Shown one piece after another: positions 50,170-61,800 of a stretch of 64,000 nucleotides of DNA. A program made the translations under genes and the position numbers. Position 1 is the first letter of the stretch, and each line of letters opens with the position of its first letter. Source of the stretch: Azadirachta indica (Eukaryota; Streptophyta; Magnoliopsida; Sapindales; Meliaceae); the NCBI GenBank assembly GCA_022749755.1, contig CM040448.1:13514481-13578480 (forward strand). The letters run 5' to 3'. The notes beneath the pieces are model-generated. The model was not told the DNA's origin. It made no database searches and worked only from the letters and a program-made list of their open reading frames with translations.

Positions 50170-51690
50170 AATTTCAAATCCTTAAAATTTAATACCAAAT
50201 ACACCTTTAATTAAGTTAAAATTTCTTGGCCAATTATTTCACAACCACCACCGAATAAACAAGTTATAATTACAAACATAACCTCATAAAATTATTGTAA
50301 ACAAGTAATTTATTCACTGTTTATATTCTTAATTACTGTTCATATTTTATGGTTTTAGATCTATTAAAAATTCATTATTATGTATCAGTATATTAAACAT
50401 AGAAATAATAATTTTTAAATAAAATTTACCTTATCCCACCACTGTTCCGCCCAATCGTAATAGAATTTTAAGGACACGATTTTGTGAAAAAAGAAATACT
50501 TTTTTCTTTCTGTATACTGCGTGCACACTGATGGCCCTTGAACGAGGCAATTTACGTTCTATATGTAGAAGACATGGATTTCAAATGCTTTGAAATCCGA
50601 AAGCACGAGGATAGGCACAAACACATGCTAAATACATTGGGTACTACATCTTGCATGTGTTTGTTTTTATGTAATTTGAAATCTATATATTTTTGTTTTT
50701 ATGTAATTTCAAATTCATAAAATTTAATGCCAAATACACCCTTAATTAAGTTAAAATTTATTAGCCAATTATTTCACAACCACCACCACGAAAACAAGTT
50801 ATAATTACAAACAGAACCTCATAAAATTATTGTAAATAAATAATTTATTCATTGTTTATGTTCTTTATTATTGTTCATATTTTATGGTTTAAGATCCATT
50901 AAAAATTTATTATAATATATCAGTATATTAAACATAGAAATAATAATTTTTAAATAAAATGTAGAATTTATAGCCTATATTTGATAACTAATACAATATA
51001 TTAAAATACGTTAACGTAATCGGGGTTAAGTTTTTTCGTGAGCTCATAAGAGGTTATAAGGGGGTGAAATGCCTCTTATTGGTAGTTAGAGGGCAGCGTC
51101 CCTACCCTTTTACGGTATTATATATGTGTATGTATATAAATATATTATATGACTTTTTATTGTATAGGCTTGACTCGACTTGGTTCTATTTTTGAACCCG
51201 AACCAAACTTGGACTCTATATTTATGGTGTAGGGCAAACTATTTATTGTTCTTCTTTTTATCCATTTTAGTAAGATCCGTCTCTCTCTTTCTTATGTGAT
51301 TTTTTTTTTTGAAAATTTTTAGAAATTTTTACGTAAATCGATATTATTTGTGATTGTGTTTATTTTCTATTTATTTGATTATTTAATTTTTCATAACATA
51401 AAAATTACCTTTTCTCACCGTTGTTTGGCGAAATCATAATAAAATTTTAAGGACATAAAATTTTGTGGAAAAAGAGAATTATATCTTTCCGTATATTGCA
51501 GACACAGTGATGGTACCCGAAAGAGGCAATTTACATTCTATGTATAGAATAAATGGATTTCAGAGCATTTGGAATCCGTGAATTTCAAAGTGTTTCAAAC
51601 CAAAAGATGAGGATAAGTATAAACCAAAAGGATGAGGATAAGTACAAACACGTGCTAAATACATTGGTGTCTATATCTCGCATGTGTTTT
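50170..51690. repeat. Diverged tandem or interspersed repeats A-B-A'-x-B'
   Basis: Block A (50170-50430; TAATTTCAAATCCTTAAAAT, later CACAACCACCACCGAATAAA) recurs as A' at 50704-50980. Block B (50430-50680; AATAGAATTTTAAGGACACG, then GAGGCAATTTACGTTCTATA) recurs as B' at 51390-51690. Part of A also occurs upstream of the other chitinase near 40800-40872. 51000-51390 is not repeated here. No long frame is present. It looks like remnants of an unidentified transposon family. Confidence 0.7.
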
Positions 51691-51785
51691 TTTTTCATAT
51701 AATGTCTGTAGCTAATCATATACTTTTGTCTATAGCTAATCATATTGGGGTATATATCCCTATGTGGTTTTTTTACATAATTTGA

Positions 51786-51805
51786 TATATATATATATAT
51801 ATATA
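51786..51805. repeat. (TA)n microsatellite
   Basis: About ten AT/TA units in noncoding DNA. Confidence 0.9.
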
Positions 51806-52335
51806 CTTTTTGCCTAGAGCTAATCCGTGCCCTTGAATCATGTCGGTAAAATCTTGTACATCCATATGCTTACCTTAGATATGTTGGCATATGAAACGTT
51901 TCCTGATTTAATTTAACGAACTGATTAATTTTAATAATTTTAAAAAATACTTATAAAAATTTTAAATATTGTACTCCTATAAGTAATAGTTATTTAAAAA
52001 AAAATAATTATTAAAATTTTAAAATCTTACAAAGTATAATACATTTATCGAATATACATTAATAAATAGTACATTAATAATATAATATTTATTAATGAAA
52101 TAACACTATTTTAGTCCCTAAACTTTAGCAAAATAACGAATAAGAACATAGTTTGACAAAATTTAACATCCTTGATGTTAAGTTTGTCTACCTTTGTTAA
52201 AAATTTGAAGGGTAAAATAGTCTTAACATTAAAAAAACCCTAAAATAACTTTTAATCAGTCAACAGCCGCAACAAATATCAAACCATTGTACTCCATATT
52301 CATCTCAAAGTTTTGTCAAACAAGAAACTTGAAAA

Positions 52336-52535
52336 ATGCAAGATGGACACAATTCATAAGATTCGAAATAAAGCACTATTGATATGACAATTTTTGTCCA
52401 AAAGCTTCTTCAGTAGATGGAATCTAGGTTCTAGACAATGTTCGAGTTCGTCATAGTAAAGATTGATAAGATGCGCAACATGATAAATGAGTTAGAGCAA
52501 AGTATCAATGATCTCAGATCGGAAATGGGCATGGA
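52336..52535 (+). pseudogene. Heat shock factor-binding protein (HSBP) pseudogene, intronless
   Basis: Conceptual translation gives MQDGHNS-stop-DSK-stop-STIDMTIFVQKLLQ-stop-MESRF-stop-TM, then KIDKMRNMINELEQSINDLRSEMG. This follows the whole HSBP coiled-coil core (DMT-FVQNLLQQMQ and KIDEMG-RINELEQSINDLRAEMG). Four nonsense changes are present; three are most simply CAG or CAA to TAG/TAA, as expected from cytosine deamination in a silenced element. No intron interrupts the copy. Functional HSBPs are small nuclear or cytosolic trimer-forming regulators that damp heat shock factors. Confidence 0.8.
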
Positions 52536-52769
52536 TTGTTTTTGATTGATAAATGTAAGAAGAGAAGTTTTGTTTCTGCAAAATCATATAGAAAGAAGAC
52601 AAATGATGTTCCTTTCTTCCTTTCTCCTATGTTGGAGAAGAAGAAGGAAAGAAGCGATGCCTACTTGAAGATTTTTGATATTGCTCAAGAAAACAAGAAA
52701 TTGAATATGAGTTTTGTAGATGAAGTGGATTCTGATCATCTTTTTGGCAAATATTGCCATTTAGCATAA
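52536..52769 (+). pseudogene. Unidentified coding-like segment inside the TIR element
   Basis: An open stretch continues after the HSBP copy in another frame: about 77 lysine- and serine-rich residues (for example SYRKKTNDVPFFLSPML, FVDEVDSDHLFGKYC). It does not match the usual HSBP C-terminus. It could be a fragment of a second captured gene. I do not recognise it. Confidence 0.35.
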
Positions 52770-52775
52770 GAAACG

Positions 52776-53261
52776 CAATAGGTGTTGTGCAAAAATATAT
52801 AGGAGAAATAGAAATTCAATCTTGCTAGTATTTTATTGAACACTTACCCTGCATCATTTTCCAAGGGCAAATTTATACTTCACCACTTTTTAGCGGATGG
52901 ACCTAACATTAGGGATGAAAATATTAAATTTATCAAACTATGTCTCAATTTATTATTTTACTAAAATTTTAGGGACTAAAATGTTATTATTTTATTTATT
53001 TTATTTTATAATATTTTATATATTTTAGCTATAAATAAATATAAATTTAATATAATCATAAGTGTTGTTGTATAGTATATTTTATTTATTGATTAATATT
53101 TATTTATAATTTATTTTATTTATTTTCTAATGCCTAATTAATATTGAATTATTAATATGTTTTAAAATAAATAAAATTGTATTTTAGTTATAATATATTA
53201 ACAAATATTATTTATATTATCTATAGATATATAAATTTATAATATGTTAATAAATATTATA
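52776..53261. repeat. AT-rich repeat, copy 1 (also at 62698-63180)
   Basis: From GGTGTTGTG..AATATATA through TTCAATCTTG, the TIR-like GGGACTAAAATGTTATTAT, and on to AAATTATTAATATG..AATAAATA, this stretch matches 62698-63180 in the same orientation. Its distal end, TTTATTAATGTACTG, reappears at 54219 after an insertion. Confidence 0.75.
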
Positions 53262-54212
53262 GGGATATTGACAATTACCCCCCTAAAACATAAGCCATAG
53301 ACAAATACCCCTTGATTTTTGTAGTTTGGATAAAAGACACATATCCCTCTAGAGTTACTATGTGGTCAATTATCTCTATATAAAATGACTATGATGACCT
53401 TATCTATTTAAAAGATATATAAATGGACCATTGTATCCCTATTATTAATACATAATAACCAATATAATCTTTTAACTTGAAAATAGTAGAATGACAATCA
53501 TATCCTTGATTTATTTCATTTAATAAGTATACTCTTTATTTTTTATAATTTTGTCCTAATTTATTACTTTTTAGACAATTTTATTCTTAATATATTAATT
53601 TTTTGTACATTGAACAATTTTTTATTTTTGTTATATTAATTTATTGTATGTAAATCATTAAAATATATTGCAAACAAAATTAAATTTTTATATGAATGAA
53701 ACATAATTTTTTCTTATATTAATCTTATTTGTAATTTATTTAATAATTTATGTATAATAAATTAATATTTTAAGAATAAAATTGTCTCAATTTAAAAACA
53801 TAACTTTATTAAATTAATATTATTTGTAATATATTTAATACTTTATGTACAATAAATTAATATATTAAGAATAAAATTGTCTAAGAAATAATAATTTACA
53901 ATAAAATTATAAAAAAATAAAGAGTGTACTTCTTAAAAGAAATAAATTAAAGATATATTGTTATTATACTATTCCAAAATCAAAAGATTACAATAATAAT
54001 TATGTATTAATAATAGAGATAAAATAATTAATTTATATGTATTTTAAATAAGTAAGAGCACAATAGTTATTTTGCATAAAAATAATTGATCGCATATTTT
54101 CTCGAGGGGGCATGTGTCTTTTGCCCAAAGTTCAGGAGGTAATTGTTTATCTTCGAACACCAAGGGAGTATTTGTCTTTTACTTAAGTTTCAAGAGGGTA
54201 ATTATCAATAAT
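53262..54212. mobile_element. Non-autonomous TIR element nested in the AT-rich repeat
   Basis: The ends are inverted: the left reads GATATTGACAATTACCCCCC then AAGACACATATCCCTCT, and the right, in reverse complement, reads TTATTGATAATTACCCTCTT then AAGACACATGCCCCCTC. The inverted arms are about 90-110 bp and the total is about 950 bp. There is no coding capacity. The related copy at 62.7-63.2 kb lacks this segment and so serves as an empty site. Confidence 0.7.
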
Positions 54213-54743
54213 AAGTCAATTTATTAATGTACTGAAAAATAATATTATGGCTTATTTTATTAATTAAAGATTTAATAATTATTTTTACTGAAAACTATTA
54301 TTAATAAAAATATAATTATTATTTTTCAATAAATTGATATTTTTATAACTATTTGTTAAACTATCACTATAAAAAAACATCTCTTTTACGACTAAAAAAA
54401 TTAGCTACAAATAATACAAATTCGACTGCAAAAGATGCTCTTGCAGCCAAATTGTAACAAATTGCAGTCAAATTTCTTTCAATACAACCCAACAAGAAAA
54501 AATTGTCATTTGCAACTATTTTTAATCGTCACAAAAAATATTCACGACCAATGTATTACAATTGCGAATAGTTTAAAAAAATTAGATCCTTCTTTTACTC
54601 CCACCTTTTATTGCCAAAATATTCGATTGCATAAAATATTGACAATTTGTAATTATTTTCGTTACTTTAATATCAATTACAAATACATTTTATTTTTGCA
54701 TAAATATGAATACATTTTATTTTATTTTTTATACTCTATTTTC

Positions 54744-54764
54744 TATATATATATATATATATAA
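54744..54764. repeat. (AT)n microsatellite
   Basis: About ten AT units in a noncoding AT-rich stretch. Confidence 0.9.
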
Positions 54765-54948
54765 TTGAAGTAATAATATTATTTCAAAAGATAATAAAAG
54801 AGATCGAAGAGCAGTTGGTAGGTATAATACAAGTGCAAGTTTTCAAAATGTTTGCTAAACCCAGTTAGTATACAAATATTATAACTAATGGTCCGCCTAG
54901 CTAAGATACAATCCTTATAACTAATGCTCGTCTATTTTATCAATTTCT

Positions 54949-55082
54949 GATGTTGTTGTGCTGAAAATGTAACACACGACAATTGAAAACAGCAGAAAAA
55001 CAGGGCTGCAGAAACCAAGTGCAGCATCAGAGCAGGGTCAGCAGCCAGCAGGAAATGGTTGCATTTTCAGCACAACAACATC
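54949..55082. repeat. 25-bp inverted repeat (potential hairpin)
   Basis: GATGTTGTTGTGCTGAAAAT followed by GTAAC (54949-54973) faces its reverse complement with one mismatch at 55058-55082, with an 84-bp loop rich in CAG/GCA. It could form a stem-loop in DNA or RNA. Confidence 0.8.
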
Positions 55083-55322
55083 AAATGGCAGCAGCATATA
55101 GAAACTCAAAATTTCCAGAAGTCAGCGGCATTCACAGGACTGCTCTTTCAGCATCAAATAGCAGCAACACCACGGACACATCCTCGACCTAGTCTGACAT
55201 GTGCAGGCTCACACAATCTTATTTTACAACAGTTACAATGTTAGCAAATAAAGTAGACCAAATGCTTAGTTGAAAAAAAAAATAGTAATTGAAAGTATAC
55301 TTAGTACATGATCCATCTAAAA

Positions 55323-57629
55323 TTAATCTGCTTCAGATGAAGCACCTTCATACTCGTTGCCTGCTGACTTTTGAGGCATTGCAGGTGAGAGAGGAGGTGG
55401 TGGTGGTGGTGGGAGTGTAGTCGGCACCTAAATGACAAAGATTATCATTTTTTAAAGGACCAGCAAATATTGGATATTGAGATACGACCGAGTATACACT
55501 TTTAGGGCTAGAAAACTAACCAGAGATTTTCCACACATTAACTATGCTGCCAACATGGCAGACCTATTAAATAGAGTCGTGCCACAGAAAAAAGAATAAT
55601 TAAATAAACACAAAAGCCGAATCTAGGTTCAAAAGTGTGCAAAAAAGTATTAAAGTAGCACACATGTCAGCCAGATATTACCTTTGGCTTTGGGTGCTTT
55701 CCTCTCTCTTCTTCTTCAGCAGTTGTCCTTCTTTTGGGAGGTCCCAAGTGACTGCAACAGAAGAAAAACTTACAGTTGGTAAATGAAAACCAAGAGATGT
55801 TAAATCTAAAGGTTCAACACAAAAGAAAATAGATGAGCAAGAAAGGCCTCTTTATCTATACATGACTTGTGCCCATAGAGCATAAGCAAAATGCATTCTG
55901 CTAATAAACAAGCCCTCTGGTTGGATTTTAAGAGCTTTGTATGCACCCATTTTTCCTCCTTTGGGGTGTACTAGTGTGTATGGTTACTGAGGACAAGTTG
56001 CTGACTAATAAGTTTGAGTTTATGACAATTACCTTCCTTTTCTTTAGAACAAGATTACGTGTGTCGTCAAGTTGCCTCTTCTTGTGTTTCCTTGCTTTGT
56101 AGCCTCTGAAATCCACAAACAAGCATTGGTGAAAGGGAAAAATCTAACCACAAATTCTTCATTTAACATTAAAATATCATAGAAAATCAACATGTGCAAA
56201 CCAAGCAAGGAACACTCCAATTAAAAGATTGAAGGAAAAAAGTCAGCGTCTCAAAATTAAAAGTTAAATATATTTGACTTTCTTGGATTAATTTGAGTTT
56301 TTCCTCTCACCATATTTCTAGACCTGTAAAGAGTATGAATCACCAATATCAGAAACTAGATCAAGCAAGATATATATAACAAAGATTCTTCAATGAATAT
56401 CTATGTTTGATTAAAAAGCCAAAGAATTGTGAGCAAAGGGAGAAAAGTGTAAGACGATGAGTAAATCTTATTACCCAGAAGACTTCTTATGCTGAAGAAG
56501 TGATGGAAGAAGCTAATAAAAATATAAGGTTTTAGGCAAAGATATTGCAGAGAAAGGTAAACAGAAAGACTACTGTTCCTGATAGACTAGTACCAAGAAA
56601 TATGTATATAAATACTAATGCATACCCTAAACTGCCAACTCTACTAGCTTCAGGAATCCCCTAGGCTGAAGCAGTTCACCAACAATTCTGTCAGGCTCAA
56701 TTAAGTCTCTTTCTATCACATGAGCTCACCTTCCACACTGCAGTTAATGAGGTAACAGACTTTTTAGCAAACATAGGTATTCAAACAAAACGAGTGAAAG
56801 AGAATAGGTTCCTTAGGGTAACCTTACATATAGTGTTATTCATATCCTAGATTATATTATGAAAGACATTATGCAAGTGTACATTTGGGGAAAATTGGAA
56901 AAGTTCATTACATCTGTACTTAGTTATGCTAGCTATAACCAACAGATCCAACCACCAGCGAATTTCTATAATGCAACTGCAATCTCCTACAACAATCAAC
57001 CCCTAAACACCAGTTCAGTGCAATCGTTAATAATATAAAAATAATTTATACCTTTATATGCTGATTGCTTCTTCAAACTCTCAAAACAACCACTAAGCCA
57101 TATAAAAATAATCTAGTTAATAAAATATTAAATCAAGATACGTTTATGAATCAAATCCAGGTGTAGCTCGCATGAAGACTTTGAAGTATAAAATTAATCA
57201 GACAACTTGTACTAAAAACAATAATAAATCAACTAACAAAATTGCATCAAAGATTAAAAGAGATATCATTTTATTAATGAAATGGAAAAAAAATTGCATC
57301 AAAGATTAACCGAAAATACAGTTAAAAAAAAATGGAAAAAACTTCTGTACGTAAAGCCTAGAATTGGCAATCACAAGCAGCAACAACAAATTAATAAATC
57401 ACAAAATTAGAAACTATAATTGAAGAAATTAAATATTATCAAATGCACGTTTAAAATTTGACTTTATGATGTAACATACAAAATTTATTTTATCATGTAA
57501 CAGTTCCAATTATAATTCGAATTACCTGTGTTGAGATTTAGTGTATGGGAGCGATGACGGCGAGCTGGTGACGGCAAGGCTGGGAGCGACGGCGAGCTCG
57601 GAACCCAGATCCCCTTCGCGTTTGACCAT
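55323..57629 (-). CDS. Putative small basic gene of unknown function, model incomplete
   Basis: Four segments with good splice borders suggest a gene: 57526-57629 (ATG; MVKREGDLGSELAVAPSLAV, ending SQHR), 56033-56105 (GYKARKHKKRQLDDTRNLVL, ending KKRK), 55682-55751 (LGPPKRRTTAEEERGKHPKP) and 55323-55427 (VPTTLPPPPPPPLSPAMPQK, ending EGASSEAD and a TAA). Exon 1 to 2 and exon 3 to 4 join in phase. Exon 2 to 3 does not; a missing small exon of length 2 mod 3, or decay, is needed. A 32-nt stretch near 55767-55798 has good splice signals and the right length but reads into a stop. The predicted protein is basic, then Pro-rich and acidic at the end. I do not recognise the family. The 5' end is a GC-richer island, typical of a gene start. 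Confidence 0.4.
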
Positions 57630-58850
57630 TTAACTTTGGCGAGGAAAGAAAATTTTCAAATTAAATTTAGCAAAATTTGTGCAAATAACGGTTTTGTCCC
57701 TAATATTAACTAGTGAATAAAATTTTGGTATAATTTTATATATTTGAATATTTAGTCCAAATTTTTTCGAAGACTAATATATTATATTTGTGAGACTAGT
57801 ATCTTTATTTATAATTAGATAAAACATACAGGGACTATATTATATTTATCAACACAATGTACTTTTGATAATATAAATTAACCACAACCTTTTCCTTTAT
57901 CGTATTTATTACGGATATTTATTATGATTGTAAACAATAAACTTTTTTGTGATTGAATGGCGTTTAAGTAACTCAGTCGCACAAATAGTGCATTAGTGTA
58001 GAGTATTAAAAATCAGTCCTAAAATGTTAAAATTTTTATAATGTATTAAGACTAATTAATCTAATAAGTCAAATTTTAAAAATTTATATGTCTTTTTCTC
58101 TCCTAAAAATTCTCAGATCTATTTTAGAACCTGGTCGTGTTAGTAAGTCTTTTGTCTCTTTTTGCAAGTCTAATTTAGATCAAAGGAGTCCAAAAATACT
58201 TTCAGTTGTTCTTAATTGTGTTTGAAGAACCTTTCTTGTATTCGAGCATAATCTTTCGTAATAATTATAATAACACCATGATGAATATGGGTTAAAGAGT
58301 TGTTCTTGATTATTTGCTGCTCCAATTTTATCTTAGTCATTATGAACTTAAACAAATAATGCCTAGTTTAACCTTTTGGTGTAAAGGATTGGAGGTTTTG
58401 GATGTAGTCGCTTCCAAGAAAGAAATCATCTTATGCGAATCCTTCATGATACTATGGTTCTTCAATCGAAAACTTCTAGATCCACAATGGCAATACTTCA
58501 TTTTTCTCTTATATCGTTAAGGTGATACAAGTAATGAAGCAACTAATTTTCCTATCCAAAAAGTATAATACTTGCTTTACTGCATCTAAAATTTTAGGAT
58601 GTGTTGTTACCTCTTTTACATCTACTCTAAGCAAATCCATCTATCCTTTTTGTAGAAGTTCAGAAGAAAACCTCGTTACAAAAGGACATAAAATAAATAG
58701 TGTAATCATATTGTTGGAATATATCATCATGTTCTTAGTCAAGAACTTTGATTTTTTAACTCCAAAATTCTTTAATCCAATTGCTTAAATTCTTATAGTT
58801 AATTATCTTATCAAAGATATTCCTCTATAATTATCCACTATTTCAAGTTG
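57630..58850. other. Intergenic, transposon-like AT-rich DNA
   Basis: No frame is convincing. The stretch 58310-58790 on the plus strand has two loosely open segments with no recognisable domain, possibly remains of an element. Confidence 0.4.
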
Positions 58851-58854
58851 TTTG

Positions 58855-61800
58855 GGGAAATGACCAGGGTCAAGAAAAGTCAACATTTGGTTAGTCTGGT
58901 TAGATTCTGATTAGTTCAATTAAAGATAAAATTGATGAGTTCTGGCTATGTGGGGTTAAGAAAGTACAACTTGGACCAGTATTAATTGAGAGTAAATAAA
59001 TGGAGAATTATAATTATTTGAAAGGAGTCGTGTTAATGGTGGTGTAATCATTAAGTTAATTAAAGACTTTCATTACGAGAATAATACAGGTGTTGGATGA
59101 AAGCCTAGTCAGAAAGATAATACTTTTTAGCCCAACACCAGGCCAGGAGTCATATGAAGAAATCTGTTCATATCAGAGAATGACACCAGAAAGATGAATG
59201 TAAAATTGTAACTCTAGCAAGCTTCGAATTATTAATTGTTCATTATTACTCAATTATGAAGATTCAGTTATTATTTCAATTACAAATTAGATATGACCAT
59301 CTCATTTGGAACTTTATAAAAAGAAGGTGATGTAAGAAAAAAAGCATATACAATTTTTACTATAGCACTGAAACTCTGCCAAAATATTTACAAAATTTTA
59401 CTTTAAAAGAAACCTATAAACTGACTTAACCATAGGAGAATTTTCGATAGAAAATCTGGCTCTTTTTGATTATTTTTCTATTTTGTAGTTCGCTTGAAAA
59501 AGAGAGATTACATAAGGCAGTGAAGAGAAACTTAACATTTGGCGTTAGGTATTGGAATTGCAAATTTTTAGTATTAACATTTGGCGCTGTCTATGGGAAT
59601 CATTCAAAAAGCTATACATTCCTAATCATTCAAAAAAACAACAATAGCAACATACAAAGACAACAAGTAACCGTGAGGCATTCGACAGAAAGGATTCGTG
59701 GAGAATAGTCATCGAATTCAAATTCTCAACTAGTTTCATTGCAATAGTCTCAAGGAAAGACAACAATTCACGTTGGAGATACAGATGCGACATACATTAC
59801 ACGTAAGCTGCAATAAAGTGAACGATGATACTTGGAAAAGGATAAGCAGGTGAAGGCCTTAGAGAGCAAGACGGAGGCCATGGAAAAAGAAATTGAGAAT
59901 CTTAAAAAGATAATTTGGGAAGGATTGGCTGAGAGACAAATTTCAAAAAATCTAAAGGCGCCGTAGAATGAGGAAAGTGTTACTTTACAAGAAGTGCAAC
60001 ATACAAAATTACCCCTATAAGGCAGGTTCGGGGGGAGTAAGCTACAAGAGCAGAATAATCACCATAAAAAAAAGTACACATTTGCTCAAAAGAGAAAAGC
60101 TCGAATCTAAGAGCAAGCGCATATTGACCATAACAGGGAAGCGCTATCGCAAATTCAAGAGGAACCGACACAACAACCATCTAATGTTCAATATAGTCAA
60201 GAACAAAGCAAACAACAACCTGATCACAATGTGAATTCAGTGGATATGAGAATTTATCTTAATCAGGAGCATAGACAGGACAAAGAGAAAATTATTGAAG
60301 AGAAAATACAGAATAAGACTAAACATATAGTTGATCAAGTGGTAAACAAAAGAGAGACAGAATAAATAATCCAAAAGCTAACTGAGGAGTTGTAAGCTCA
60401 GAGGAAAAAAGATCAGCAACAGAGTGGAAGCCAGTTAGAAGGATTGACATTTTCGCTGAAGTCTCTGTTTTCTAAAGAAATCCAAGATTTGGTGTTGCCA
60501 CGAAAGTTTAAAATGCGCAGATCACATCGTACATAGGGAAAACAAATTTGACATTGCATATTGACTTCTTTAAAGAAATGATGATGATTCAGGGCTTAAC
60601 AGAGTTACAAATACGCTATTCATTTTTCTTGACTTTATAAGGGTAAGCGAAAACATGGTATAAGAATTTGAAGCCATGGAGCATAAAAAGTTTTGATTAA
60701 CTCTATGAACAATTTGTTAATGAGTTTAGGGGGCAGTGGATATAACAAAGAATCCCAGCTCATTACTTTGCAAAGTTTTATAAAGAGGTATTACAAGGAA
60801 GTCATGAAAACAGAGGCATTTACCCACCTCTTAGCATTAAAAGGCTTGAAGAAGGGGTTACAAATAGATAGAGGATGGTTTGCTGTTCCAAACTAAAATG
60901 TGACCATATATGAGTAGGCACGAAAGAAGATATTCGATAAGATTGAGATTAAAGATTGAATGCTGCTGAAGAAGAAAAATGAAAGATTAGAGAGCTTAGG
61001 GGATAAAGGGCAAAGTTCAAAACTTGAAGATATGAGAAATAGAAAAGATGTATAGAAACCTGATCTTAGATTTATCCAGCGAAGGGATAAAGATTTTCAA
61101 TTCCCAAGGTATTATAGCAGATTTGAACAAAGGATTGATCATAGGTTCTAACACCTAAAACATAAAGGAAGAACTAAGAAACGAAAGGAATTACCACCTC
61201 CACTTAGGGAGGGAATTAAAAAAGTTGTTCATGTACAAGATAAAAGAAAGTTTACTGAGTTAAATACACCTTTATCCAATCTCTACGAGGAGATTAAAGA
61301 TTTGAATTTGTTGCCAAGACCACGTCCCTTGAAGTTAGCTTCAAATACTCGTGATAAATAAAGAAGATGTGCATTTTATCAAGATCACGGGCATTCAATT
61401 GATCAATGTTTAGACTTGAGGGAAAAAGTGAAAATCTTTGGGTAAAACAATTACTTAGACCAATATAGGGCGAATGTACCAAAAAAGGGAGAAAGTTCTA
61501 AGCAGAGAAGATCAGAGTTGAAAGACTCTATTCAAAGGAGTATGGTGGTCTCAGGAGGACAAACATTGGTAGGAAACTCTAATAATGTCAAGAAAAATTA
61601 TTAGAAATATTCCTTGCCAAATGTTTCAGCATGCTAACATGTGATAAATGTACGAGTTGAGAAGAAGCCAAGTTTGGTGTCAATTTCAATTATATTTACG
61701 GATGTGGATGAAGTAAGAGTTAATATCCTCATGATGATGCCTTTAGTTGTGACTCTTGAGATCAGTTTAACGAAGGTTAGCAAAACTTTTGTGGACACTA

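Larger units (their letters stand above)
52100..52990. mobile_element. Non-autonomous TIR element, Pack-MULE-like, carrying host gene fragments
   Basis: Imperfect inverted repeats of about 110-130 bp lie at 52100-52220 and 52858-52990. The left one reads TTTTAGTCCCTAAACTTTAG, later ACATAGTTTGACAAAATTTA. The right one, in reverse complement, reads TTTTAGTCCCTAAAATTTTA, later ACATAGTTTGATAAATTTAA. Between them is a dead copy of an HSBP coding sequence and an unidentified open stretch. Long TIRs around transcribed host sequence without transposase are the hallmark of Pack-MULEs. I could not define a 9-bp target duplication because the outer edges are AT-rich. Confidence 0.55.

Noticed and set aside
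54365..58000. Possible CACTA transposon starting CACTATAAAAAAACATCT with subterminal TTTGCAACTA-like motifs
   Set aside because: No matching TAGTG end with a 3-bp target duplication was found. The AAATAGTG and CATTAGTG strings near 57986-57998 do not pair convincingly with the left end.
58314..58788. Two open frames on the plus strand of 68 and 88 codons
   Set aside because: AT-rich, no recognisable domain, and adjacent to retrotransposon DNA. Not enough support for a gene.
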